NCBI RefSeq assembly: GCF_026151205.1
Contig: NC_087074.1
Location: 8,101,726 to 8,165,725, forward strand
Origin: Bolinopsis microptera
Taxonomy: Eukaryota; Ctenophora; Tentaculata; Lobata; Bolinopsidae
Direction of reading: 5' to 3'
DNA: 64,000 nucleotides
Shown: positions 10,904 through 22,800 of the stretch, piece by piece
How the letters are laid out: each line of letters starts with the position of its first letter
Position numbering within the stretch: position 1 is the first letter of the stretch
Notes under the pieces: model-generated
What the model was told of the DNA's origin: nothing
What the model saw: the letters and a program-made list of their open reading frames with translations, nothing else
The model's database searches: none
Position numbers and translations under genes: made by a program

Positions 10904-13900
10904 CTTAACAAATGACAATAGAGGTTAACATTGAAAGCGGCTGAGTTCTCTGGGAGAAGGCGGGGTTGATGATTATTTCTGATTTGATAATCACAGTCAA
11001 GATATATCTCAACTCCTCGGTTCCTCATCGGCCTGGACAGCTCACTGTACCGGGGGTCCATTGTCATAAACAACCTGCGGGATCAGATTGTCAATAAAGG
11101 TCGAAGTTAACGTCCGGGCGAGGTCGGGGAGGGGGTGTCAATGACCTAAAATGGCATAAAGTCTGGTCACTGCAACTGGTCACATAATTTTAAAAGCGTC
11201 CGTTATTCTGAAATATTCTTTACAGCATCGTAATCAGCTTGGAGGGACTAAACATTTACTACCGAATTTATTAAATTGGTACAAAATTTATACAAGAGGG
11301 ACCGGAGACCCATGTGGTGTTCGAGCTGGGAATTTTTTTAAGTTCATATTTCATTTTTGTGTTCAAAATGATATTTAGATTCTAGATGAATATTGAATTA
11401 CATTTTTATCATTTTAATTCTTTAATGCTGAAACTTTGTACAAAGATTGGTTTTTCCAAATTTTAAATTTCTAAATAGCATAAAATGTCATGAAATTTTA
11501 TGAAGCATAATAGATATTTATGCCATTTTAGGTAATTGGCTAACCATCATTCATTTCAACGTGACTGAAGGTAATCGTTTTAGTTCACATAATAAATAGG
11601 CAGTTTGCAATATCTTTAATCGTGACTGAAATTGATCTTAATTCTTACCCGTTTACATGACAGCCTTCACCTCTGCGACTACTCAATTATTACTATCAAA
11701 CATTTTAACTTACGCTTTTAGATACCAGATCTAAATGAGCTATTAGTATATGACATGAGGCAGCGAACATTTGAAGAAAAACTGGGGGATATAATATGAG
11801 TTACCTGAAAGCTGGGTGGGGAGTTATGACCGTAGCTTCACCGTTAACATACCCCCTCTCATCCAGTACAAGGACACCCTTCTGTTCGAGGAGTGGGTTA
11901 AGTCGGTCTAGGACGCTCGGAGATATTAAGTTGGCGTTATCAAGCACTACCCATCTACCTGTTAAATTGAGATTTACCGGTCCCGAGAAACAGTTATGAA
12001 AAGGGATTTTAGATTTAATTGTAGTAAGTATGTCGATCCCCAAAAGCTTGAAATACTAGACATAAAGTGCCATCCATAAAATTATCATAGTGAAGGTAGG
12101 ATCTTACAAAGGTCCTGAATTACACACTATTTGCTTGGTCCATCCTTCAATAATGCCCACTTAGGAAGGTGTTTTGGCTCCAATTCGGAGATAAAAACGC
12201 CAAAATAGCGGTAATTTCCTATGTTGTTCTAAATTGTACCTTCGATAAGGGCGTCCACAAAGCGACTGTTTTTCCATTCAAACGTCCCATCAGTACTTTT
12301 CTCAATTTTACGGATAACGGTTAAGATTCGTTCCAAAATGAGATTCACTTTTACGGGGAACACTCCTGAAAAGGTTGTAAGTGAACTGTGTAAAACATAC
12401 TCCATTTAAATAATAACACAAACATCCTCTCCCTTTTGATATTTCTCAAATTAACACAGTGATAGATTTGAGAGGCGATGATTGGTTCTTTAGCCAACAC
12501 TACCTATGCTAGGGTTAAACTAATGAACGAAGAAGACAATACGAACCAGTAGATAGAATTTTAAGAATTTTCCGGACATTTTCTTCGAATTTATCGTCGT
12601 TCTGCAATCTCGGGCAAGCAGCCAAGAGAGGGGCGAGATGGTCGTGTTGAACAACGATTAGCTCCTTCACCAAATCATCTACTAACTGTCGAATTATTTC
12701 AAAATACGCAGATTTGGATACCTGAAACATTTCAAATATTAGTTCACTGCTGAAAATTTGTTATGTTATTTAATGTGATCAAGTTGCTCAACAAATAGAA
12801 CATTCGATTTAGCTATTGCTCATGTGGTGGGTAGTGAAGGAGCAGTGCCAATCTCAAAACACAAATCATGACTGTTGTGGGGCAATAAAGTATTTTCTGG
12901 TACAGTTTAGATTCGTTGTCAGATTGTGTCAATTTTGAATCTTCGTAAAAATTGCCATTGTTGTCACACTAGCAAATAATTGAGTATTTTCTCATAGCTG
13001 TGATAGTGATTAGAATTAGAACTAGAATTAAATTTACACAGCAATACAATAAGAATAAAAATAATTTAAAGATGCTTCAAACTGCTGTGCAGGACATTCA
13101 AGTTAGTCAGAAACCGTTAGAAGAATACCCTTCTAAGGACATAGAGGACATAAAGAGTTTGTATTGGTTCCTACCGATAAAGCTAAAAATAATATTACTA
13201 TTGTTTGTAAAAAGTTCTATATTTAATAAGTATGATTGAAAAAAAATTATCATCGAATACACAATCATATCCCCACATTTACTAAAGTTGCATTGATCGT
13301 TCAGAAGATTATATAATTAATGAGCATAAAGCGTTTCTACTTAAACATCGTATTAAATTTGACGAAGATAATAGTAAATTACCTTATTTATATATTACAC
13401 CAAAACAGCATAAAAAGCCAGTCAGAGTTAGATATATAACGTCTGGTAGTGGAAGAAGTTTACAACAATTATCAGTCTATCTTAGCATTTGTATTAAATC
13501 TATGCTTCACTCAGCTAAAAATAATTATATATATGATAATACATTTTACGTTAGAAATGATTATTTTGTTATTGATAATAATGAACCTATATAAATTTTC
13601 TTAGTATCCACTATATTCAACAAGCACTGAGTTATATCTTTCACATAGAGTTAGTCTCATTAAAAATATTGAAATTTTATCGAATTTGGGCAAAAGCGAA
13701 TTTGGGCAAAAGGGTATGCCCAAATATGGGCATATTTTTTAAAGCTCATAGCTCAGTCAATTTTTGACCAATCTGGATGGAAATTCATGTACTAGTCCTA
13801 AAACAGGCTTATCTTGCGAATCTGAGTGAAAAATATAGTTCATCATGTAAATCTTAACGAAGAATATAAATCTTCTAATTGTAGGTATATTAAAGTATAT

Positions 13901-16816
13901 TAAAATGTAGGATTTTTTCCGATTTTGACCCGGGGATATACTTTAATATACTTTAATATGGTTGGCCCCCCCCCCCCCACATTTACTAAAGTTGCATTGA
14001 TCGTTCAGAAGATTATATAATTAATGAGCATAAAGCGTTTCTACTTAAACATCGTATTAAATTTGACGAAGATAATAGTAAATTACCTTATTTATATATT
14101 ACACCAAAACAGCATAAAAAGCCAGTCAGAGTTAGATATATAACGTCTGGTAGTGGAAGAAGTTTACAACAATTATCAGTCTATCTTAGCATTTGTATTA
14201 AATCTATGCTTCACTCAGCTAAAAATAATTATATATATGATAATACATTTTACGTTAGAAATGATTATTTTGTTATTGATAATAATGAACCTATATAAAT
14301 TTTCTTAGTTATGATAACACCCAGAAGGGTTTAAAGTCTGTCAGTACATATGATTTTTCAACTTTATATACATATATTCAAAAATTTATTCATGATGTTA
14401 AATTAGTAATTGATAAACTTACCCAGAATTTTGAACGGAAGATCTTACATAGATATCTTAAACATGTTAAATTATTTATTAATAGTCAGCCAACTTTATC
14501 CTCAGACACTGGCATAATTTCACAGTTAATGACTTCGTGTAATTATAGTGTGTGTTACTGTTAGGCCTCCTTCTAATTCCTTATGCATGTTTCCTTTTGC
14601 GAGAGATATTTGGTTTTATCGGAATAGTTTTATTTACGTTAACCACTCTTTCACAGTTTACTATTAAGCTTTCAAGCAGTAGACTATTATGTTTTTTATA
14701 TTCTATTAGTTTGGTTTTATCGGAATAGTTTTATTTACGTTGACCACTCATTCAAATAAATGTCAATCAGTATAATTTTTAAGATTTCTGGGAATCTCTC
14801 AACCGGTAAGGTTCTGATAACATTGTTTAATACTGAGAATATCATTTTTACGGTAGCGAGTTTTCAGGCGACCAACGCCCCACAATATTAATTTTTAGAG
14901 ACAATTTTGGTCAGATAGTTAAGGAATCACTCAACGAGTTTTATTGACAAAGCTTACTTGAAGACCCGAAGTATTCCTGACAATATTAGTAGTAGTGGTA
15001 GCACACGTAGAAAAAAATGCTTAACCTGGTAACCTTGTAGCCTGCACAGAGCAATTCTACTTGCATATTAAAATTTCTCAATGAGATCACACACAGTCAC
15101 TGCGTGACGCAGTGATAACCATTTAATTGTTCAGAAACAATAAACCATGGGAACTTCCAAAGATATTTCTCGGCTAACTGTGCAGTTACGCCATCTGCAC
15201 TGCAGCTAAATGATATACGGTGCACCCCTCTGAAGCTAAGGTATCTGCAGTGAGGACTGAGGGGCCAATTAAGGGGGGGGGGGGGGGGGGGGGGTGGGGT
15301 GGGGGATTCACCCTGATTTTTTGTGAAACTTGGTTTCGAGATCGCAGTTGACCAACAAACTAGGACCGGTGACCGAACTTTTGAGGGGGTCCCGTACTAC
15401 ACATTCTTTATGATTATCAGCTCAGTATCTACCTAACTGTGGATTCTATGTTCAAATAATCGCAAAAATGACCAAAATCGACCTCAATAGGGTTTCAATA
15501 TTTGTTCATGAAATTTTCAGAATCAACGAAGAATCGCATTTCGACCTTAAGTTTTAATATGGAATTTTGAGTAAGGCCTTTAAAATGGTTAGGCCTTTAA
15601 AATGGCGGCCAAATTCTGAAAAATGCCAGGCAAATTTCAGAATTTGGCCGGCAAATGAAAATTCATATACGAGTTCAGGGGACCACTAGCTACAAAGTAG
15701 AGCACCTAAAATCTGGGTTTTGGGCATGATCGGGGTATTTGGCTAAATTAGGCCTAATTTGGATCAAATATGGGCGTGGCTGCCCCGCGGGCACCGTTTG
15801 GCGGTTGGGGTCCAGGACCCCCTCAAAAGTTCGGTCACCGGTCCTAGTTTGTTGGTCAACTGCTATCTCGAAACCAAGTTTCACAAAAAACCAGGGTGAA
15901 CCCCCCCCCCCCCCCTTAAGTTGGATCGTAGATGTTGAGAAACGATCACTTGTGAGCTATTTATAGTGTCCTGTTGCTGGACATTGATAGGTGAGAGCAT
16001 CTGCAGTGCAGTTAGACTTATAGTATTACATAATCCGTACTATGAACTTAGTCCGTACTATGAACTTAGTCCGTACTATGAACTTAGTCCGTACTATGAA
16101 CTTAGTCCGTACTATGAACTTAGTCCGTACTATGAACTTGTTTCTACCTGGCTGAAGCCTCCAAGGAGATCACTTATATCAAACACGGAACTGCACCCTA
16201 TCTCCAGTACATCTCTACCGCACATCGCCGCAAACGTTCTTAGAGTGGTCGACTTCCCTGAGTTGCTGGGTCCAATCTGAGATAAATAAGTTCTTGTAGA
16301 GTGAATATATAATTTCATAAACCACTTAAAGACTTAAGTACTTCAGTTGAAGTTCTAGAGAAAGCGATTGCCAACTTCTACCAATATTTTATTTTGACAG
16401 TTTAAACTGATATGAGGATAATTAGTCTAGTTGTTGGCTGAAAGCTAATCAGACAACTGTTACTAGTGACCTGTCAAAAAAAGCACTATCTTATCTTCCA
16501 ACTACTACAACTACTACAACTACTACAACTACTACAACTACTACAACTGTACTACAACTATAAACTACTAATACTATTAACCACCGAACAACCTGAACCT
16601 CCTTCTTACCAATATCGACATCCAGTTCATTTTGACAGCATGTGCCAGAGTCTCCATGGCAACAAGCTGAGGACTGTAGATGTGAGAGGTTGTAGGAACG
16701 CTTGCGCAGTGTCTGGTGAGAACAGTCGGACCAATTTGAACCTTGTCGCTGCTCATAAGGAGAGGAATTGGTCGGGAAATTTCACCAGGAAAGTTCAGAG
16801 ATCGAAGTTTCCTAAC
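10904..16816 (-). CDS. MDN1: MDN1 exons 37-42: AAA6 domain, last exons visible
   Basis: Exons are 16610-16816, 16148-16276, 12547-12721, 12240-12365, 11805-11958 and 10904-11074. Walker A is GPSNSGKS at the start of exon 38, followed by ISDLLGGFSQ. Exon 40 has DGTFEWKNSRFVDALIE. Exon 41 has the Walker B position as WVVLDNANLISPSVLDRLN; the catalytic Glu is replaced by Asn, as in vertebrate AAA6 (MDN), so this is a family trait rather than damage. Exon 42 has FMTMDPRYSELSRPMRNRG. Its lower end is a GTAAGG donor at 10903. Without splicing the frame meets TAA at the same place. No later midasin exon was recognised between 1 and 10903. Confidence 0.92.
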
Positions 16817-19800
16817 CTGAAGATTATCTGTATTGAGTTTAAATTCATGACTTTACCGCGCCGAAACGTTTAAAATTAAACTGTTACGGAGTTATATAAT
16901 AGCGAATTTTGAGATTTCGGAACTTGGGTTATGGCGTCTCGGATTGTCGGTAGGTTGTTTATAAACGTCAACCACTTTTATCGACTGTGACGATATTAGG
17001 TTTCTACGTGGTTCGGCTCATTAAATCGTTATAGAACAAACGTAGAAATCAACCCGAAAAGGAGGACAATTTGTGTCAACCCGTTTAAATCTTTAAATGA
17101 GCGCTAAGGTCTAAGATAATAAGTTGTATGAGAACTTCAAAATCAACGAACTACGCTCACGACTGGTTATCTTACAATATCTACAAAAATGGCCCGACAA
17201 TGCAGTTGTATGATATACCTTCTCCCGGTCGACTTCACATCTAAACTTTGAGGTATAGACAGTATCGATAAAGTAGGGGGGTGGAACATTGGGATATGCT
17301 GAGATGAGATCGCACCAACGTCTCGTGTCCCGCAGGTTAAACTCCCAGGGTGAACCTCGCTTCCCCCATTCTCCACGAACACATACCTGGTTGGTAATAA
17401 TAACAATTTATTCATCAATAACATTTATTCATCGCTTTATAGCTGAAAAAGTTACTTTTTCAAAAATATTCAAAAAATAAAGATCCAGTTCAAGCCATCT
17501 AATAATTTTGTTCCATTCAATCATGTCTCAAGACATGGTGAAATATTGATATGGATTGAAAATTAGTAATGATCTTATTTTGGTAAAATGTTCTAAACCT
17601 GTTCATGAATACACCAGTTGAAGGATATTATCTTGCCCAGAGTTTCGGAGGGGATGTGCGGGTGTGTGTTCGATAATACCAGGACCATGTCTTCCTTAGT
17701 CAGCATCTCTATGTAAACCTGATATACAGAAGTCATTATTAAACTATTTACTAGGCTGTATAACTGTAAACTTACTGGTCGGTTAGTTTCTTCTCCCAAC
17801 AAAGTGCGGCACGAACGTGAATAGCAGATTGCGACACGCGTTACTATTACTTAAGAGAGACACTGAATTCAGGCTACTGCAGAGGACAGTTCTAAACAGT
17901 TGATAGGTAACTTGAGCTTAAGTCTCACTTCGTAACAGCTCGCAACTGTGAACTTATAAATAAGTATTACGAGAGATTTCAAATGAGGTGAAGTATGACC
18001 TAAAGAGTAAAGGTTGGTGAAAATGTAATAATTTCAAAGGCTTATGTTTGGCAGTGGCAGGGTAAAAACATTCTGATGAATTATTTTATCGAAATTGAAA
18101 CTGTAACATTTTGACTTAAATAAGGTATGAAAGGTCTTTAATTTTTTTGCATCCGAACCTTGACAAATCTGTTGAGGAAGGACTTGGGGAGACCTTTCCT
18201 TCCGCCACCCTGCTCCACCGGGTTCATACAAGCAATGAAGCGAGTTTTGTTGTGGCTGTTTCCAATGGTGAATGTTTTGGAGAGCTCAGGGACATATAGC
18301 TCCCCTCGGTGATCAAGACAAGCGTTTAGACCTGAATATTTGCTCGTTTAATTAGAGAAACTGTAAGCTGCTTCATTGAGGACGTATTACAAATTAGATT
18401 ATTCGTTTCACAATTATAGTGCGTCAAGAGAATATATTACTCTACCAAAAATATAATATCAAAATTTACATGAACGATTTCATACCTTCAAGAACAGCTT
18501 GGCTAGCTAGATTCATTTCATCCAATAGAACCCAATTTCCAAGTTTTAAAGCTTTTAGTAGTGGACCGTCCCGCCAACAAAACCCAGATCCATCCTCACT
18601 TGGCAAATCACAACCGAACAGATCGGACATGTCCTGCAAAGAAGATTTGGTATTAATAAATGTGAAGAATACAACTGAAAAAAAAAACACTCTGAATAAA
18701 AGACATGATAGGTGATAACTTAAAACAATATCAGTGTAACCGTTACCGTTTGCTCGGAGAGGTTGATTCTAGTTAACCGATATCCTAGCAGCTTAGCCAA
18801 TGCACTGGTTAAACTGGTTTTACCGACTCCAGGATGTCCCTTTCAAAAGAATGGGCTTGTCGACCTGAATAGAAAATTAAAAACTAAACAGCCAACAATA
18901 CATTTTCGTTCTGAGCAGTGCATATGGGAGTATGGGTCACGTGGCTAATGTTCAGAACTTCTGAACACGCTAGATGGATAGATGCTAAAATTAAGCCACT
19001 ATCGTCGAAAACGCTATTTTTTTTGTTTAACAACATCCTCAAACTTCAATGAACGTGTCCATACTCCATATAATTAATTTTTGCCATCTTTTAGAAAAGC
19101 AATCAGTAAAATTTTCTAAATCAATTTCAAAATTCGCTCAACGTGTCTAATTCTCAAAACTCACTTGCAGACCACGAGTAATCCTGAGAATATTAGCGGT
19201 AGTTGTTGGGCCTCCCAAAGAATAACCGTCCAAGTCAGGACACTCTAAGGATCCACGCTTCACACGAAGGGATCCGAAATCTACCCAAGTTGCTGCAACA
19301 CGCACTTCACAGGCGAGGTCCAGGACCTCCCCGCACTGTTCCACCAGGTAAGATCGACAGTGGTGTTTGAGTGCCAGGTCAGATAACCCGTCCACCAGGA
19401 CCAAGTGAGCACCGTGAAGGTATCGCTGAACTAAGGGGGTCGGTAGTTCTGAGGTGTTCTTCAGGAATGTCGTCCATGTTAGGGCATCACGTACTGAAAG
19501 TAGTCCTGTTAAATGCGGAAAACTTCGGCAATTTCTGGGATTTTCTGATTTTTGGTTCTCGAATAGTACGTTAGGTTTAATTCAACAGCATTGACTGAAA
19601 CTTAAACATCGTCTTGATTTATCATCCAGACATCAAATAACTTAAATGCTATTTAACTTCAATGTCAAAATAAGTTTATCAGATAAATTATTACGACAAT
19701 TTCATCGTGGGTTACGCTGTTATACTTATTTTCATGTAAGTGGATTTAGTTCTCGAATAATAAGTCAGGTTTAATTCAGTCAGCATCGACTGAAACATAA

Positions 19801-22800
19801 ACATCGTCTTGATTTATTGTCCAGACATCAGATAACATAAATACTATTTAGCTTCAATGTCAAAATAAGTTTATCAGATAAACTATTACGACAATCTCAT
19901 CGTGGGTTACGCTGTTATACTTATTTTGAGCGACAATGATAATTTTGAAAGGTTATCAGAGGATAAGTCACCTGTTATAATCTGTTTCCCAGAAGTATGC
20001 TCCTGAAACCACCCAATAAACTGAACCATCATATCACTTATCTTATCCCGGTTATCCTCATGGGTCAAATGATGGTGGATGATAGCCCTCATCTCAGCTA
20101 GTGTGTCACCCGCACTGCACCAAATCTCGGTAAACCTGTTTCTCAGAGCGGGAGAGAGCTGGAAATATTAATAATATTACAATTATATTGTGATTTCAGA
20201 GCAAAAGAAGAGGATAAAACCACTATAGTTCGATAGATGATCGAAGAGAATAAACGAATCAGAAATGACTTTAGAGACAGGAACTGACCTCCTTTTTACC
20301 GTAGTCCCCTCCAGGGTTCATGGTGGCAATAATCCTGAAGTTTGAGTGAGCAGTGAGGGTGAGAGACTCACTACTCTCCGCCAGGGTCAGTTGTCTCTCC
20401 ACCTCCAGGACACTGTTTAGTCGCTCAAGCACTGAGTCGTCCGCTAGAGAGATCTCATCCAGTAGGATCATATCCCCCTTTTTCATTGCCTCGATCAGTG
20501 GTCCATCAACCCATTCGAAGAGCTTATCTCCCTTAATAAAAAAAAAGAATTACGACAATCGATTTCCAATTCTGGATACCAATAACAGACAACTATAATT
20601 ATTACCATATCCGATCTATTCAAAATCAAGCATCAGCAATGTTTAATGTTTCTCACCAAACGATCGCGCACTGGTCTAAGACTCCCAATAAAGTCCGCTG
20701 TGTCAGAATGCATGTGACAGTTGAGTATGTGAAGTTTCAAATTCTTCAGGGCTGCCATCACTTGACAGATTGTGGTTTTACCGCACCTGAGTTGGTTTCA
20801 ATTAATTAGAGCTTTTGACATTAAAACATAATATTAAATATTCACCCTGTGTAGTGTGCGTGGAACAATCAGATAGGTTTTCCCCTGCAAAGCTTCATGA
20901 TGTTCAAACTGTTCATCCGACGTAATGACGTATACTCTTAGCATTTAGTTCTAAATATATTGTAGCCCGTAGTTGAAATGCAGCACTACTAAATACTTCC
21001 CAGACCTATCATTGACGACATCTTGATGGCAAATTTTATTTGTGAACTGGTACAAACGGTTTAATGTGCTGATGAAATGCGAAAGTAGCGCCCATGTCTG
21101 TTGAGTCAGTTTATAAACTACAAATAACTACAAATAAGGGCTAATAAATTGTAAAGTATAGTAATAATTACCCTGTTTCTCCAATGAGAAGTACCGGCTC
21201 CTGAAACTCCAGACTACGATTAACCAGGGTCAGCAGTCGTAACATACTGGGTGTCCACACTATACCAATGCTCTCCTGATAATTAAAATACTGGTTTTAA
21301 TACGTGCAAAACTTCCATACTGAGACTTAAACTGGAATTTTTATAAGTAAAATATATAATCTAGTCTAGATAAGCTCCAATACCGCGAAAACAAGATAAT
21401 TATACGACCAAAGGAACGCAAGTCTACTGTCTACCAGCATTTATTACTCACGGTCATAGACAAGAAATCTAAAGAGACCAGTGACCCATCAAAGAAACTG
21501 TTCGTATCTATTTTTCGCTTAAAGACTTTTACAAGGACATCCTTTATGATTTCTTCTTCATCGCACCGCCTGACTTTTCCCGTCAGTAACATGTATCCTG
21601 AGAACAAATTTTACGATCATTATAACGGTATTTTTCTAGTTAATATCGTTGCTAGATGAGACAATCGTAAACTATTAACGGATATTTTTACATTGTATAC
21701 GATTTTTATACAAGCCCACGCTGACAGAATTGACTAAACTATTAGCGTATCTGTTGCCAAACTGACTACTGAATAGTATTTATTCTCAGCTCAAGCTGGT
21801 GTGCAGCATACCATCGTTAGCTAGCAATTGGTCCCAGTCAGTGAAGTTGTCGTTTTCAGCACTCAGCCTGTATCTGTCTGCCCATCTAAAAAGGTCTCGC
21901 AATGTTATCAGACCGTGTCTTCCAGCAAATATTCCCGATTTTGTCCGGCTGCTCTGAGGGAGAAAAATATGGGAATTTGTAACGGATCAATGCAGTTGGG
22001 AGGGGGATATTAAAGTTGGTCACGAGCGTCTCGTTCCTGATGTTGTTTGTTTAGTTGCTAAGGTGACATTCGCGTTAGGTATTTTACGTGGTTTCCGGGT
22101 TTAATCACCGTCTTAAATGCGCGGAGTTAAAATTAGGACGAAAAATCGCTAATTAGAACTTGCTTAAGACTGAGAGATAAAAATGGGATGGATAATGTCT
22201 GGAACGCTGTGGATCAGGAAATCGAGCGGTTGCCCAAAAAAGAAATGCGGCCGAATTTATCGTTGAATGTGGGGCTTGAGTGTGGCGTAACGTTAGTGAA
22301 ATTGGAGCAAGACCTGCGGGAAAGTACGGAGAATGATTTTCGAGTGTGGTTGCACTTCCTCTAAAATGTTAGGAAATTGCGGTGGTGGACAGTAACTATT
22401 GTACGAAATACTATACGCTCCCTTCTTTTTATAGATATTAGTCATCTTAATGATAAAATTACTTGACTAGACATGACTGATAACTGGAGTAAAGAACTTA
22501 CTGATTTGCAGTATAAATTTAAATGACATTAATTAATTAATTTCGCTGATTTCTTCAACCAGTTCCAAACATTACATTGTAATGTTTAGAACTGGTTGAA
22601 GAAATCAGTTATTAGAATATATATTCGCATATATCCACACTATATTTACATTACACGTTCAACGTGATATCATTATCAGTGCAGTGTGTACAACACCAAC
22701 TACACCGATCAATTGCCAATCTGCGAAACATTTAATTATTATTATCACTTCGAGATGGCAGGGCCTACTCTCATGCTGTCTATAGGTGATGATTAATTCT

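Larger units (their letters stand above)
13000..14566 (+). pseudogene. Penelope-like reverse transcriptase relic, broken by a repeat insertion
   Basis: Pieces of one RT are readable in different frames. VPTDKAKNNITIVCKKFY (about 13169-13222) matches the N-terminal conserved block of Penelope-like elements. PKQHKKPVRVRYITSGSG (about 13401-13455) matches the next block. STYDFSTLYT (about 14340-14370) matches motif A with its catalytic Asp. Stops and shifts separate them. The middle block is present twice, as identical 335-bp copies at 13271-13605 and 13975-14309 flanking 369 bp of foreign DNA related to the poly-G MITE. The YxDD region is not found, so the 3' part is lost. It lies antisense in the midasin intron between exons 38 and 39. 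Confidence 0.65.

Noticed and set aside
11805-11958. Missing catalytic Glu in AAA6 Walker B as a sign of gene decay
   Set aside because: Vertebrate midasin also has Asn at this place in AAA6, so it is a family trait.
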